60,295 bases of DNA from an uncultured Thiodictyon sp. (GCF_903946935.1 NZ_CAJAXH010000202.1:1-60295), one strand, 5' to 3'. Shown: positions 9,421 to 19,560, counted from the first letter of the stretch. Numbers and translations: made by a program. Notes: generated by a model from the sequence alone, not told the origin.

Positions 9421-10524
9421 TTAGAGCAGGTCGTTCAATGTCACGCCGATGCCGATGGCATTCTGCTTCCAGTTGTAATCGATCAGGCTGTCGCCGTAAC
9501 CGGTAAAGGCCTGGACATAGCCACGCAGCGGGCCGAGCAGCGGCGGGGTGGTCCAAGAGAATTGGGCCGCGCCCTTGCTGGTGTTGGGGTTGCCGCGGGC
9601 CATGAGTTGGAAGCTGTGGTCACGCCACTTGTAGATGGCCGTGAGATCGCCGTAGCCGTAATAGTCGAGGATGTCCGGGTTGTCGTCACGACCGCCACTT
9701 TCCGGGATGCGATACCAGGGCCTGATGAGCAGGGCAAAGTTGCCGCGCTCGATGCCGAATTGGGCGACGATCCGGTTCCAACTGCGCGAGACCGGATTGG
9801 CGCGGCCATTGGACTGGTGATTGTAGCCGATGTTGAGCAGGCGCCAATTGAAACCGCCAAATTCGACATTGGGGCGGTAGCTTAATAGTACTTCGGGCTC
9901 GTAGTTGTTCTCGCGGAAGGGGCGCGAGAGTGCGCTGTTGTAGACCTGCCACTGACTCTGCTGGGTATAGGCCACCCAGACCCCGAAACGGCGATTGTCG
10001 GTTGCCCACAGCCGTGCCTTGAAGCTGAGTTGAAAGCGCGCCTCGGTGGGGTCCAACTGTGCGTTGGGGGTCCGTGCGCTATTGAACAGGGCCTGGAACG
10101 GCACATTGTTCGGTCGGTCGGAATAGCGTGCCACCTGCACATAGTTAGGGCGATAGAGTGCAATGCTGAAGCGATCGGAGTTGGGGTTGAAGCCCCAGGC
10201 GGTATCGATTAGCGACAGCGGGGCGGGGTCCAGGGTGGTCGCCGTCTTAGCCGGCACGGTTGGCGTCGTGAGCAGCGCCCCCGGTGCCGCCGCGGCGGTG
10301 CGTGTCGCGGCGGCCCGCGACTGCGCCGGGGCGCCGGCGACATGCCCACTGAGCCGGTCATAGCAGGCGAGCCGCTCCCCATCGCGGGCGATCACCGCAC
10401 AATCGGCGATGGTCGGTTTCAGGGCCTGGGCGGCGACCGGGGCGATGCCAGACAGTCCAGCGCCCAGCCCCAGCAGGAGCGCCAGCCGTATGACGCCGTT
10501 TTGTCGTGCTGCTGGTTTAGCCAT
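9421..10524 (-). CDS. pldA: Outer membrane phospholipase A (OMPLA)
   Basis: A calcium-dependent outer-membrane phospholipase that hydrolyses glycerophospholipids reaching the outer leaflet. The 367-aa product has an N-terminal signal peptide (about 1-32, ending in PVAAQA), a variable Ala/Thr-rich region (35-100), then the 12-stranded OMPLA barrel. The catalytic elements are visible: YNHQSNGR holds the active-site His and Ser, and RSWNRI holds the Asn. The end carries the conserved GYGDSLIDYN and a barrel-type C-terminus. An N-terminal CYDRL segment with paired Cys residues precedes the barrel, as in the longer OMPLA variants. Single gene, divergent from the VTT protein. Confidence is high. 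Confidence 0.93.
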   Translation of the reverse strand: MAKPAARQNGVIRLALLLGLGAGLSGIAPVAAQALKPTIADCAVIARDGERLACYDRLSGHVAGAPAQSRAAATRTAAAAPGALLTTPTVPAKTATTLDPAPLSLIDTAWGFNPNSDRFSIALYRPNYVQVARYSDRPNNVPFQALFNSARTPNAQLDPTEARFQLSFKARLWATDNRRFGVWVAYTQQSQWQVYNSALSRPFRENNYEPEVLLSYRPNVEFGGFNWRLLNIGYNHQSNGRANPVSRSWNRIVAQFGIERGNFALLIRPWYRIPESGGRDDNPDILDYYGYGDLTAIYKWRDHSFQLMARGNPNTSKGAAQFSWTTPPLLGPLRGYVQAFTGYGDSLIDYNWKQNAIGIGVTLNDLL

Positions 10525-10788
10525 CTGTCAGGGGCCTGCGTGCATCCGCGGCGATCGGCAAGAAACGTTTTTTCATCATCGACTTCCGTTGAGTTCAGTG
10601 CCCCGATTCGGGATAATCGCGGGGTCCGGGCCGCCACGGTAAACCAGGCAACGGGCCTCCCACCGTGCTATACCGCACACAAGACTTCCATGAATCGACC
10701 CTGGGCGCGCGGGGCGCGGCCGCGCTGGACCCTGCCCAGTGGCGCGCGTGCCGACCCGAGCATCTAACTTTTCGTGTAATCTGGCCTG

Positions 10789-11466
10789 ATGAAACGCTTC
10801 GCGCTGTTGATTCCCATCGCCGTGCTCATCCTGGCCTTCTTTGCCCTGGGTCTGCACCGACACCTGACGCTCGCGGCGTTTCAGGCGAGCCAGGCATCCT
10901 TTGACGCCTGGTATATCCGCGCCCCCTTGCTGGTCATGGGCGGCTATGTGGCGCTGTTCATGCTGCTGACCCTGTTCCTGCCGGTCGGGGCGCTCATGAC
11001 CCTGATCGGCGGTGCCCTGTTCGGGTTCTGGAAGGGGGCGTTGATCGCCTCCTTTGCCGCCGTGGGCGGAGCCACCCTGGCCTTTTCGCTTTCCCGTTTC
11101 ATCCTGCGCGACACGGTGCAGCGCCAATTCGGCGCGCGGCTGGCGGCGGTCAACGACGGTATCGCCAAGGATGGCGCCTTTTATCTCTTTTCACTGCGCT
11201 TGGCGCCGGTCATTCCCGCCTTCATCGTCAACCTGGCGATGGGCCTCACGCCCATGCGGATCGGCACCTTCTATTGGGTCAGCCAGCTCGGCATGTTGGC
11301 GCGCATCCTGATCTGTGCGCAGGCCGGCACCGAGCTCGCGGCGGTGCGCAGCCTGTCGGATGTCTTCTCGCCGGGGCTGATCGGCGCCTTGACCTTGCTG
11401 GGAGTATTGCCGCTCCTGGCCCGGCAGGCCCTGGGGCGGATGCGCCGGACGCCGGCTGTCCGCTAA
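10789..11466 (+). CDS. TVP38/TMEM64 (VTT-domain) membrane protein
   Basis: A polytopic inner-membrane protein of 225 aa with the VTT/DedA-like fold. TM1 is residues 4-22; the family signature is in the central region (LFLPVGALMTLIGGALFGFWKGALIAS, then GGATLAFSLSRFILRD), followed by the LRLAPVIPAFIVNLAMGLTPM re-entrant segment and two terminal TM helices. Bacterial VTT proteins are linked to phospholipid scrambling or general envelope maintenance; the exact substrate here is unknown. The ATG start is unambiguous by length. A 130-bp inverted-end element follows before galE. Confidence 0.85.
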   Translation: MKRFALLIPIAVLILAFFALGLHRHLTLAAFQASQASFDAWYIRAPLLVMGGYVALFMLLTLFLPVGALMTLIGGALFGFWKGALIASFAAVGGATLAFSLSRFILRDTVQRQFGARLAAVNDGIAKDGAFYLFSLRLAPVIPAFIVNLAMGLTPMRIGTFYWVSQLGMLARILICAQAGTELAAVRSLSDVFSPGLIGALTLLGVLPLLARQALGRMRRTPAVR

Positions 11467-11476
11467 CCCGAATATC

Positions 11477-11605
11477 TCACGCCAAGGCGCCAAGCACGCC
11501 AAGGTTTTTCAGTGCTGATCGGCCTTTGGCGATGAACCCGATGAGGATCCGGATAAAGCCCCTACACTCTTGTATTTCTTGGCGAGCTTGGCGCCTTGGC
11601 GTGAG
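11477..11605. repeat. ~130-bp element with inverted ends, copy A
   Basis: The left arm, about 28 bases, starts CTCACGCCAAGGCGCCAAG. The right arm ends CTTGGCGCCTTGGCGTGAG and is its inverse. The spacer is about 75 bases, beginning TTTTTCAGTG and ending TTGTATTTC. The same architecture recurs at 33821-33948 and 47520-47650, and a right half at 45314-45347. Copy A lies between two plus-strand genes. Confidence 0.85.
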
Positions 11606-11657
11606 TGATTGATTCGGTTACACTCCGGGCTGTCAAGGCTTCCAGGAGAGGGCGACG

Positions 11658-12668
11658 ATGCGTGTCTTGGTCACCGGCGGGGCCGGTTATATCGGCAGCC
11701 ACACTGGCGTGGAGCTGTTGGCGGCGGGCCACGAGCTGGTGGTCGTCGACAATCTGTGCAACAGCAAGGAAGAGTCCCTGCGGCGGGTGCAAGCGATCGC
11801 CGGGCGCGGCTTCGACTTCGTCCAGGCCGATGTGCGCGACCGGGCCGCCCTGGATGCGGTGTTTGGCGCCCGGCCGATCGACGCGGTGATCCACTTCGCC
11901 GGGCTCAAGGCGGTGGGCGAGTCGGTGCAGCGGCCGCTTGAGTATTACGACAACAATGTCGGCGGGACCCTGACCCTGTGTCAGGCGATGGCGGCGGCGG
12001 GGGTCAAGTCGATCGTCTTCAGCTCCTCGGCCACCGTCTACGGCGACCCGGCGTCGCTGCCGATTCGTGAACACTTTCCGCTGTCAGCGACCAACCCCTA
12101 TGGCCGCTCCAAGCTCTTCATCGAGGAGATCCTGCGCGACCTGCACGTCTCCGACCCGGCCTGGAACTGCGTCCTGCTGCGCTATTTCAACCCGGTCGGC
12201 GCCCACCCGAGCGGGCGCATCGGCGAGGACCCCAACGGGATTCCCAATAACCTGATGCCCTTCGTTGCCCAGGTGGCGGTGGGCAAGCGGCCGCGGCTGC
12301 GGGTCTTCGGTGCCGATTATCCCACCCCGGACGGCACCGGGGTGCGCGACTACATCCATGTGGTGGACCTGGCGCGGGGACACCTGGCGGCACTCGCCAA
12401 GCTGACGGAGCATCCCGGCGTTCCGGTCTACAACCTGGGCACCGGGCGCGGCTACAGCGTGCTGGAGATGATCGCCGCCTTCGAGCGCGTGAGCGGCCGG
12501 CCGATCCCCTACGAGTTGGCCGCGCGGCGGGCGGGCGATATCGCCACCTGCTATGCCGATCCGACCCGGGCGCGCGACGAGTTGGGCTGGCAGGCGCAGT
12601 TCGGGATCGATGCGATGGTGTCTGACGTCTGGCGGTGGCAGGTGGGGAATCCCGACGGGTTTGGTTGA
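11658..12668 (+). CDS. galE: UDP-glucose 4-epimerase
   Basis: Interconverts UDP-glucose and UDP-galactose (and possibly the N-acetyl forms) using tightly bound NAD; it supplies sugars for LPS and exopolysaccharide. An extended SDR of 336 aa with the Rossmann motif GGAGYIGSH at the N-terminus, [10 protein letters not shown], the catalytic pair in NPYGRSK (Tyr-x-x-x-Lys) and the family element [14 protein letters not shown]. Length is normal. ATG 11658 follows an AGGAGAG ribosome site. It stands alone after the inverted-end element; the glycosyltransferase cluster is 20 kb away. Identification is firm. Confidence 0.95.
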   Translation: MRVLVTGGAGYIGSHTGVELLAAGHELVVVDNLCNSKEESLRRVQAIAGRGFDFVQADVRDRAALDAVFGARPIDAVIHFAGLKAVGESVQRPLEYYDNNVGGTLTLCQAMAAAGVKSIVFSSSATVYGDPASLPIREHFPLSATNPYGRSKLFIEEILRDLHVSDPAWNCVLLRYFNPVGAHPSGRIGEDPNGIPNNLMPFVAQVAVGKRPRLRVFGADYPTPDGTGVRDYIHVVDLARGHLAALAKLTEHPGVPVYNLGTGRGYSVLEMIAAFERVSGRPIPYELAARRAGDIATCYADPTRARDELGWQAQFGIDAMVSDVWRWQVGNPDGFG

Positions 12669-12802
12669 GGCGCGCGCGGAGCGCCGACAGTCGCCGGTCG
12701 GCCAATCGCCAGCGGGCGTTTGGCAACCTTGCCGCCCAACGTCGTTTGTAGTTTCATCCGCCGACCGGCTGTCGGTACTCCTCGTCACCAGGACCTCCCA
12801 CG

Positions 12803-14116
12803 ATGCTACTCGATCCCGCTCAATGGCGAAGCTTCCAGCGTCGGCGCTGGGGCATCTATGGCATCCTGGTCCTGGCCTACATGACGGTGTTTTTTCACCG
12901 GATGGCCCCGGGGGTGGTGGCCGGCGAACTGATGGCCACCTTCCATACCAGCGGGGCGGCCTTGGGCTCGCTGGCGGCCATGTATTACTACATCTATACC
13001 GCCATGCAGATCCCCGCCGGGGTGCTGGCGGACACCCTGGGGCCGCGGGTCGGGGTCGCCCTGGCGTGCCTGGTGGCGGGGGCGGGGTCGGTCCTGTTCG
13101 GGTTGGCGGAGACCTTCGAGGTCGCTGCCATCGGCCGCTTCCTGGTCGGGCTCGGGGTCTCGGTGGTCTTCGTCGGGCTCATGCGCAGCAACACCCAGTG
13201 GTTTTCCGAGCGCTATTCCGGTGCCATCAGCGGAGCCACCCTGCTGCTCGGCAATGTCGGGGCCATCCTGGCGGCCGGGCCGCTGGCGCTGCTGGTCTCG
13301 GTGGTGTCCTGGCGTGCCGTCTTTGTCGGCATCGGTGTACTGTCATTCGCCACCGCGGTGCTCACGGCGATCGTCGTGCGCAGCCGTCCGCAGGATGCGG
13401 GGTTTCCTTCGGTGCGTGAGATGGAGGGCCTGGCGCCGCACCCGGAACGCCACCAGCATTGGCTCCTGGACCTCCGCGGGGTGTTCCGCACCCCGGCGGT
13501 CTGGCCGGTGTTCTTCATGATGTTCGGGGTCACCGGCAGCCTGTTCGCCTTCGTCGGGCTCTGGGGTGTCAAGCTGATGCAGGACGCATTCGCCCTGGAG
13601 CGCACCGCCGCCTCGCTCTACACCACGGTCGCCCTGGCCGCGTTCGCCCTGGGCTGTCTGTTGATGGGCTCACTCTCGGACCATCTGGGACGCCGCAAGC
13701 CGGTTATCGTCGGGACCTGTACACTCGCGGTGCTGGCCTGGCTCGCCCTGATCCTGTTGCCTTGGGGGCCGGGTTGGACCGGGTTTGCGCTCTTTGGCCT
13801 GCTGGGGTTCAGTGCCGGCGGCTTCGTGGTCGGCTATGTCGCGGCCAAAGAGGTGGTGCCGCCGGGGGTCGCCGGCATGGCCATCGCGTTGGTCAACACC
13901 GGGCTCTTCCTGGGGGCGGCGATCATGCAGCCCGCCTTCGGCTGGGCCATGGATCTGACCTGGGACGGGACATCGATCGCGGGGGTGCGCCACTACGCAC
14001 TGAGCGACTATCGCAACGGGCTCTGGCTCTCCTGCGGCTTCGCACTGCTGGCACTGGTTGCTGCGCTCTTTGTGCGCGAGACGCGCTGTCGGAATTTGAC
14101 ATTGGCTTCACGCTAG
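12803..14116 (+). CDS. Major facilitator superfamily transporter
   Basis: A 12-TM major facilitator of 437 aa. TM1 starts at IYGILVLAYMTVFFHRMAPG. The loop 2-3 signature is GVLADTLGPRVG, and the matching 8-9 loop is GSLSDHLGRRKPV. Two six-helix halves are joined by a hydrophilic loop (about 200-235). The early FHRMAPGVVA and the gating helix GLGVSVVFVGLMRSNTQWF are similar to the organic anion/nitrate-nitrite and sugar-phosphate type branches, but I cannot name the substrate. A methyltransferase gene follows after 30 bases on the same strand, so cotranscription is possible. Confidence 0.85.
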   Translation: MLLDPAQWRSFQRRRWGIYGILVLAYMTVFFHRMAPGVVAGELMATFHTSGAALGSLAAMYYYIYTAMQIPAGVLADTLGPRVGVALACLVAGAGSVLFGLAETFEVAAIGRFLVGLGVSVVFVGLMRSNTQWFSERYSGAISGATLLLGNVGAILAAGPLALLVSVVSWRAVFVGIGVLSFATAVLTAIVVRSRPQDAGFPSVREMEGLAPHPERHQHWLLDLRGVFRTPAVWPVFFMMFGVTGSLFAFVGLWGVKLMQDAFALERTAASLYTTVALAAFALGCLLMGSLSDHLGRRKPVIVGTCTLAVLAWLALILLPWGPGWTGFALFGLLGFSAGGFVVGYVAAKEVVPPGVAGMAIALVNTGLFLGAAIMQPAFGWAMDLTWDGTSIAGVRHYALSDYRNGLWLSCGFALLALVAALFVRETRCRNLTLASR

Positions 14117-14146
14117 ACGCGGCCCGATCCGCGCAGCCGGAAAAAA

Positions 14147-15100
14147 ATGGAAATCAATCTTATCCCTCGGGCGAGACGCCTCGTTGAGCGACTGGGCGGT
14201 TTACCGTTTAGCGCCTGGCCACACGAGATCCTCGATGCGAGTCGGCGTATCGCCAGTCCGCCGCCGCCCGCGCTGCCTGAAAATTTCCGCCGCCTGCCGC
14301 ATGACGCCGAAACCATCGCGCGCGATGTCGATTATGCCGTATTCAACGCGCAAGCCTATCGCGGCTTCCTTGAGCAGGCCGGCGATACGCTCGATGGTGC
14401 ATGGCTGCTTGAACTGGGGCCTGGTCGGAATTTCGGCGTGATGTTGACCCTGGCCTGCATGGGCGCGCGCGTGGCGGTGGCGGATCGTTTTCTCGCCCCC
14501 TGGGAGGATGACTATCACGGTCGATTCTATGCGGCGCTGCGTCAACGGATCGATCGGGAATCGATCGGCCAATCGCTTGCCCCGTTGGACGCGGTCATCG
14601 CCGCACGGGACTATCCGTCCGCGGTACTGATGCGGACCACGGCTGGCGGTGAAGACCTGTCGGCCTTTAGCGATGGCCAGTTCGATGCGGTATTCTCCAA
14701 TGCCGTATTTGAGCATGTGCGCGATCACGCGCGGGTCTTCGCCGAGCTGTGGCGCCTCACCCGGCCCGGTGGCTATGGGTCGCATCAGGTGGATTTCCGC
14801 GATCATCGGGCGCTGGAGCGACCGCTCGAGTTGTTGCTGTTGGCGCCGAAACGTTATCGCCGCACGTTCGATGAATACTTCGGCGAATGCGGTTGCCAGT
14901 TGCGCCCGCGCGAGATGAGTCAATTGTTTGAGTGCGCGGGCTTTCACCTGTTGACGCAAGAGCGCCCGCGCCAGGTTGACGAGGCGTATTTCGCGGGCTT
15001 TCTACCACGCCTGCGTGCCTCGCGATCGGCATACCGCGAGTGGCCGGCGGAGGCGTTGCGCGATCTGGAGGTCCGCTATGTCGTGCGCAAGCCGTCATAG
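14147..15100 (+). CDS. SAM-dependent methyltransferase (class I)
   Basis: A 317-aa protein with one class I methyltransferase domain (about residues 75-225). The SAM-binding glycine motif is LLELGPGRNFG, followed by an acidic strand end VAVADRF. Motif IV is FDAVFSNAVFEHVRDH, the form seen in Methyltransf_11 enzymes, and LWRLTRPGGYG follows. The C-terminal 90 residues (RRTFDEYFGECGCQLRPREM) are specific to small-molecule or glycan methyltransferases, but the acceptor is not evident. The start ATG is in an A-rich context 30 bases after the MFS gene. Function beyond methyl transfer is not assignable. Confidence 0.8.
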   Translation: MEINLIPRARRLVERLGGLPFSAWPHEILDASRRIASPPPPALPENFRRLPHDAETIARDVDYAVFNAQAYRGFLEQAGDTLDGAWLLELGPGRNFGVMLTLACMGARVAVADRFLAPWEDDYHGRFYAALRQRIDRESIGQSLAPLDAVIAARDYPSAVLMRTTAGGEDLSAFSDGQFDAVFSNAVFEHVRDHARVFAELWRLTRPGGYGSHQVDFRDHRALERPLELLLLAPKRYRRTFDEYFGECGCQLRPREMSQLFECAGFHLLTQERPRQVDEAYFAGFLPRLRASRSAYREWPAEALRDLEVRYVVRKPS

Positions 15101-15127
15101 ACGACCCTCATAGACGAGCCATGTCGG

Positions 15128-17308
15128 TCAGCCCAACCCAGTCTTGCTCTTGATGAAGGCGCCTAAGGCTCCCTTGAGACGCCCTCCCGCGGTTGCCCGC
15201 GCCACGCGCGCCTTGGCCATCTTCAGCAGTCGCTCGTCGTCCTCGTCTTGCACCAACCCCTCCAGGGTGGCGATGAGGGTGGCGGCGGCTTGGTCTTCGC
15301 CGCGGGCGCGGTGCAGCATCGCCATGACGCCATGGAGGGTAAAGAGTTCCTGGATATGCAGCCGCGGCCGTTGGGCGAGTCCCTCCAGCAACGCCGCGGC
15401 CGCGTCCAATTCGCCGTCCTCAATCAGTAAACCGGCCAGGTTGCAGCGGGCAAACAGATAGTCCGGATGGATCGCGACGATCCGGCGCAGGAGTTCCCGA
15501 CACGCTTCACCCCGGCCCTGAAGACCGCGCAGCGCCGCCATGTTACCCAGGACGGTCTGGTGGTCGGGGACGCGCGCCAGGATGGTGTTGATGGCCGCTT
15601 CGGCCGCCTCGAGCCGGCCGGCCCGCAAGTGACGCACTGATTGATCATGCAGGTTCAGCAGGTCTTTTGGAAGGTTGCTTGGCGCTGGCTCCCGGGTAAT
15701 CTCGGTCGATGACAACTGGACCTCCTGTAGTGAAGTACCGTCCCAGAACTTGACGGCCTCATCCCTGGCAAGCAGCTTGCGGTCGCGTAGGGCCGTGAGG
15801 AATCCGAGACGCTCCTGCGTGGTGCCGATCGGCAGCCGCGCCAGGTCGCGGAGGATGGTCGCCGCCCGCCGGGTGCTCGACCCCTCTGCGGGCGGGGTCA
15901 GGTGCCCCAGCCGGTATTGCAGAAAGTGTGCGGCGAATCCCCGTACCCTCGCATCGCCGCTCAGATAGAGCGCCTCCAGATAGCTATCTTGGATGCCTAA
16001 CCGGTCGATGCGGGAGAGGAGGCTCGCGGCATCACGTTCGTGCAGCGCGGTCATGATGCCGATGGGGAACACCTGGCCCAGGTCGAACAAGGCCGGGTAG
16101 GGGGGTGGTACGCCATCGCGTTTGAGCGCGGCAAGGTTCTCCCGGGCGGCCGCAAGCCCCGGGTGCCGGGCCAGGGCGCGCTGCCATAAGGCCCGGGCCT
16201 GATCGCCATGGCCCAGTCGGCTGGCCGCACCGGCGCCATAGAGTAGCCGCATGGCCTCCGGGATGCCGGTCGCCTCCCCGATCCACGGGGCCTTGCTGCT
16301 GTACTCGAAGGCGTCCCAGGCGGCCTGATCCTTCCAGATCAGCAGCAGGGCGGCCAGTTGCGCCTGGGCATCCTCGATGCGCCGCGCCTCGGTCTGGGCC
16401 AAGGGGACCGCGAGCCCCTGGGCGCCGGTCTCGTCGCCCCGATACAGGCGCAATTGCAGGGCCAGGCCAAGGGCGAACAGGTTGCCCGGGTCCTGTTGCC
16501 AGGCGTCCAGTGCGGCGGTCAGTGCCTCCTCGCTGTGCCCCAGATGGAAGAGCGCCAGCGCCCGGTTGTTGCGGGCCGGGGTGACGGCAACACCCTCCAA
16601 TATACGCACGGCGCCGCCGAAGTCCTGGGCCTCCATCTGCAGTTTGCCGATTTCAAACCGCTCCATGTCCTCCAGGGTCGCCCGGGAGCCGTCGGGCTGG
16701 CGCAGCACCTCATCCAGGGCCGCGGCGTCGGCCTGGAGGCGTTTCGCCACGGCGCCCAGGTCGGCCAACCGTTCGGCGGCCCGGGAAGCCAGCAGGACAT
16801 ATTCACTCTCGAGGGCGAGTTGGAAGAGCGACTCCTGAGCCCCCTGGCTGGTGGGCCGACGCTCCGCCCACTGGTAGGCGGCCAGGGTCGCCGCTGCCTG
16901 GTTGCGGGCCTGATAGAGTGCGTCCACCAGCAGCCGGTTGGGGGCGCTGTGATCGGGGAAGCGCTGCACCAAGGCGCGCGCCCGCACGCTGGCCTGGGTG
17001 AAATCGCCGGCCCCGATCAGGCGCTCCACCGCCTTCAACTGGGCCGGCTCGGGCTGCCGGCCCTTGGTCTGAGTGGTCTTGGACGGCTTTTTTGGCACCG
17101 TGGGTCCTTGGGGGTTGGGGTATTGACTGAGTTGCCAGTCTAACGGAAGCGGAGACATTTGCGCTGCGGCGTTTTTCGCAGGCGCCGCCGGGCGAGGCTG
17201 GGTCGGGCGGACCTGACGCGCTGGGGTTTTCTCGCTGGCGCCGTCGAAATCGTGCCAGCGCGGGACCCAATTGAGAAGTTTTCTTAACAACCCCCTTCCC
17301 GCGGACAA
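15128..17308 (-). CDS. TPR-repeat protein
   Basis: A 726-aa protein built largely of tetratricopeptide-like helical hairpins. After a disordered, Pro/Lys-rich N-terminus (20-95) come several degenerate TPR units (about 95-420, e.g. ALALFHLGHSEEALTAALDA and GDQARALWQRALARHPGLAA). A helical middle follows (430-560), then a second TPR block (570-700, e.g. AGRLEAAEAAINTILARVPD). No signal peptide or catalytic motif is visible, so it is probably a scaffold or assembly protein. The start is uncertain: TTG 17308 is the longest choice and no clear ribosome site is present. Convergent with the methyltransferase and followed upstream by an IS copy. Confidence 0.72.
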   Translation of the reverse strand: MSAGRGLLRKLLNWVPRWHDFDGASEKTPARQVRPTQPRPAAPAKNAAAQMSPLPLDWQLSQYPNPQGPTVPKKPSKTTQTKGRQPEPAQLKAVERLIGAGDFTQASVRARALVQRFPDHSAPNRLLVDALYQARNQAAATLAAYQWAERRPTSQGAQESLFQLALESEYVLLASRAAERLADLGAVAKRLQADAAALDEVLRQPDGSRATLEDMERFEIGKLQMEAQDFGGAVRILEGVAVTPARNNRALALFHLGHSEEALTAALDAWQQDPGNLFALGLALQLRLYRGDETGAQGLAVPLAQTEARRIEDAQAQLAALLLIWKDQAAWDAFEYSSKAPWIGEATGIPEAMRLLYGAGAASRLGHGDQARALWQRALARHPGLAAARENLAALKRDGVPPPYPALFDLGQVFPIGIMTALHERDAASLLSRIDRLGIQDSYLEALYLSGDARVRGFAAHFLQYRLGHLTPPAEGSSTRRAATILRDLARLPIGTTQERLGFLTALRDRKLLARDEAVKFWDGTSLQEVQLSSTEITREPAPSNLPKDLLNLHDQSVRHLRAGRLEAAEAAINTILARVPDHQTVLGNMAALRGLQGRGEACRELLRRIVAIHPDYLFARCNLAGLLIEDGELDAAAALLEGLAQRPRLHIQELFTLHGVMAMLHRARGEDQAAATLIATLEGLVQDEDDERLLKMAKARVARATAGGRLKGALGAFIKSKTGLG

Positions 17309-17362
17309 CCACGCCCGCAGGCGACGCGCGAGCGGCCTGAGCGGACGCGGCGGTCGTTGAGG

Positions 17363-18831
17363 TTACCCGGTCGCGGGGATGGGCTGGACCAGCGAGCGCA
17401 TCTGCTCGATGCGACCGTCTTTGACGTGTCCCAGCGCCATGGCCATCATGACCGCCAGGGCCAAGCCGACCCGGGTCTGCATTTTCGCCAGGCCGCAGAT
17501 GAAATGCCGCTCGAAGCCGAAGCTGTGGTCGATGCGGTTATTGATTCGCTCCAGGGCGCTGCGCCGGTTGTAACCGCGGTGCCAACTGGGGCTGCCATGC
17601 GGGGTCGGTACGAAGATGCGTCGATCATGGTCGTCGAGGCTGATCCGCACGATGCGCCCATACTCCCCGGGTGTGACCCCGCCGGCTTGGTGGCACCGTT
17701 CACGGCCCTGGCAATCCAGACCATAGGCGGCGGCCGGGCAGCGGTATTTGAGTGCATGGCGATCGGCCTCGAAGCCTTGGAAGGCCAAGTCGCGTTGTTC
17801 TCCGGTCTGCGGGCAGATGCCGTGGACACTGCCTTTCGCGGTATGAACGATGGTGTCGACCCGTTCGGGAAATAGTGGGCGGGTGATGGGTTTGTTGGGA
17901 TCGTAGTCGGGGTGTTGCTTCTCTTCCCGCCACAGCTCGCGGGTATCGATGAGGGGACGGATACCGTAGGTGTCCCATAGCAGGGCCTTGGTCTCAGCAC
18001 TGTCGAGGCCGCGATCGGCGCTGAAGTCGCGGCAGCGCTCAGCCAGTTCGGGGGTCTCGGCGAAGGTCTCCTTGAGCATGACGCGCAGTTCGATCTGTTC
18101 GGCATGGGAGGCCGGGGGCAGGTGCATCGCCACGGGGATTTCATACTGGGTGTCGGCGATCAGGTGTACACCGTAGCCGAACCAACTTTTGATCTTTTTC
18201 CAGGGCTTGCCGGTGCGTGCGTCGACCCCGCTGGTCTCGTGCTTACCCCAATCGGCATCCGGATCGGAGGTCTCCCCGGTGGTGCGACTGACCCGCCCGG
18301 TGCTGTGACTCTCAATGGCCTTGCCGTCGTAGCCGAGGTGGTGCCCGAACTCCGGTAAGACCTCCATCAGTTGCTCGCGCAGCGTGGTGATCATCTGCGT
18401 CACCATCCCCAGCGTCTCCTCCAGCTCGATGACGTTGGCGAGAAAACGCGAGAAATTCCAACTGCTGGGCACCGCGGCGTGGGCTGCTACCGGCGCCGCA
18501 TAGGCGATGGTCATCCGTCCCGTGTCGGCGTCCGGCACCAGCTGCGCCAGGGGTTTCTGCTGGATCGGCAACACCGCGAAACCGCAGGCGTCCCGCAACG
18601 CCGGATTGCGCCCAAGCTCGCGAATCAACGCCTCAATCGACGGATGCTGGAATACCACCCCGGCCAGCACCGCGTTCCACATCGCCGCCACCGGATAGTC
18701 ATCGCGTCCCGACCCGCGCATGACCTCCAGGTATTGCACCAATCGCGCATCTGGGAGATGATCGCGCACCAGATAGAAGCGATCCAGATCGCTGCGCGCC
18801 AGTCAAATAAGCTCAGTTCAATGGCCGCCAT
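17363..18831 (-). pseudogene. Frameshifted IS transposase (DUF772 / DDE, IS1182-like)
   Basis: A DDE transposase whose main frame runs 18769-17363 (468 aa). The true start is probably ATG 18831, preceded by an ideal AGGAGG; it reads MAAIELSLFDWRAA, then the frame must change by one base near 18785-18800 to continue DLDRFYLVRDHLPDARLV. The DUF772-like N-terminal domain is followed by the catalytic core: first Asp in LGYDGKAIESH, second in FSADRGLDSAE, Glu in RSALERINNRID. Terminal repeats are not certain; GCGACCGGGTA-type sequences near 17360 and 18995 are inversely related. The shift may be decay or a programmed frameshift. Assignment to the IS1182 group is by overall layout only. Confidence 0.75.
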
Positions 18832-19338
18832 GGGGTCCTCCTGCAAAGGATCGTCTCGCTAACGATATGATCCCTTGGCCGCCACCCTTTTGTATACACC
18901 CGCCGGCTCTGATCAGTATCGCGGCCGGTTCCCGGCTGACCTCCGGCGCGCTCGGCGCTCGGGCCGCGTCGTCGGCATCGCAGCGACCCCGGCTGCGACC
19001 GGTTACCGCGAGGATCGGTGGCCCGACCGATGATCCCGCCCCCCACAGCTGGGGTGAATTTTCGCTCTCAGCCGGACCCCACGCATGTAAGTCGTTGATC
19101 GTTCGTTCTGCGCTGGGGTAAACGAAAGTGTCCCCTACTCAGGCAGCTTTCCAATTCAGAGGCTTGCCGACACCGCTACCGGCTCAAGCTTGGCGGTGCC
19201 GGGGTTGATGATCCCGAATTTCAGCGATTGAGTTATGTCAGGGTGTGCCCGGCGCAAACGCTGACAAATCCCGCGCAACCATGCGGGTGCCAGCCTTCAG
19301 GCCGCACGCAACGGATCGTCGGGGGGTGTACAGGCTGT
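18832..19338. other. Intergenic region downstream of the IS
   Basis: No gene with a supported start is seen. On the minus strand about 19156-19229 read as an open C-terminal tail (SLKFGIINPGTAKLEPVAV then stop at 19156), perhaps the end of a lost gene; I cannot name it. This stretch may include the outer end of the IS. Confidence 0.35.
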
Positions 19339-19560
19339 TCATTGATGCCGATGGGAATCTATGGGCCTGGGGCCGCAACCTATGGTCAGCTCGGCGACGG
19401 CACGACTACGGCGATCTGGAGTCCGGTCCCCCGTCGGCGGGCTGCGCTCACCCTGAGAGTGAACCAGACCGGCACGCTGGAATCCTCTGAGGCCAATAAC
19501 CAGACGCCCCAGGCGCAGACCGTCAAATGGCAGGCCGGACCGACCGCGCGGGTGGGATAG
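19320..19560 (+). pseudogene. RCC1/CARDB gene remnant
   Basis: In one frame 19335-19383 read DADGNLWAWGRN, the hallmark of an RCC1 blade. Changing frame by one base gives [10 protein letters not shown] at about 19380-19410, the second half of the same blade. Further on, about 19455-19510 give RVNQTGTLESSEANNQTP, which resembles the end of a CARDB domain (compare ESDEADNQA in the large gene). It therefore looks like a scrambled fragment of a protein like the 2064-aa product just downstream, probably an eroded duplicate. Confidence 0.6.

Noticed and set aside
17351-19010. Possible IS terminal inverted repeats near 17360 and 18995
   Set aside because: Only about 11 of 13 bases match, and no target-site duplication is visible; insufficient to define the ends.
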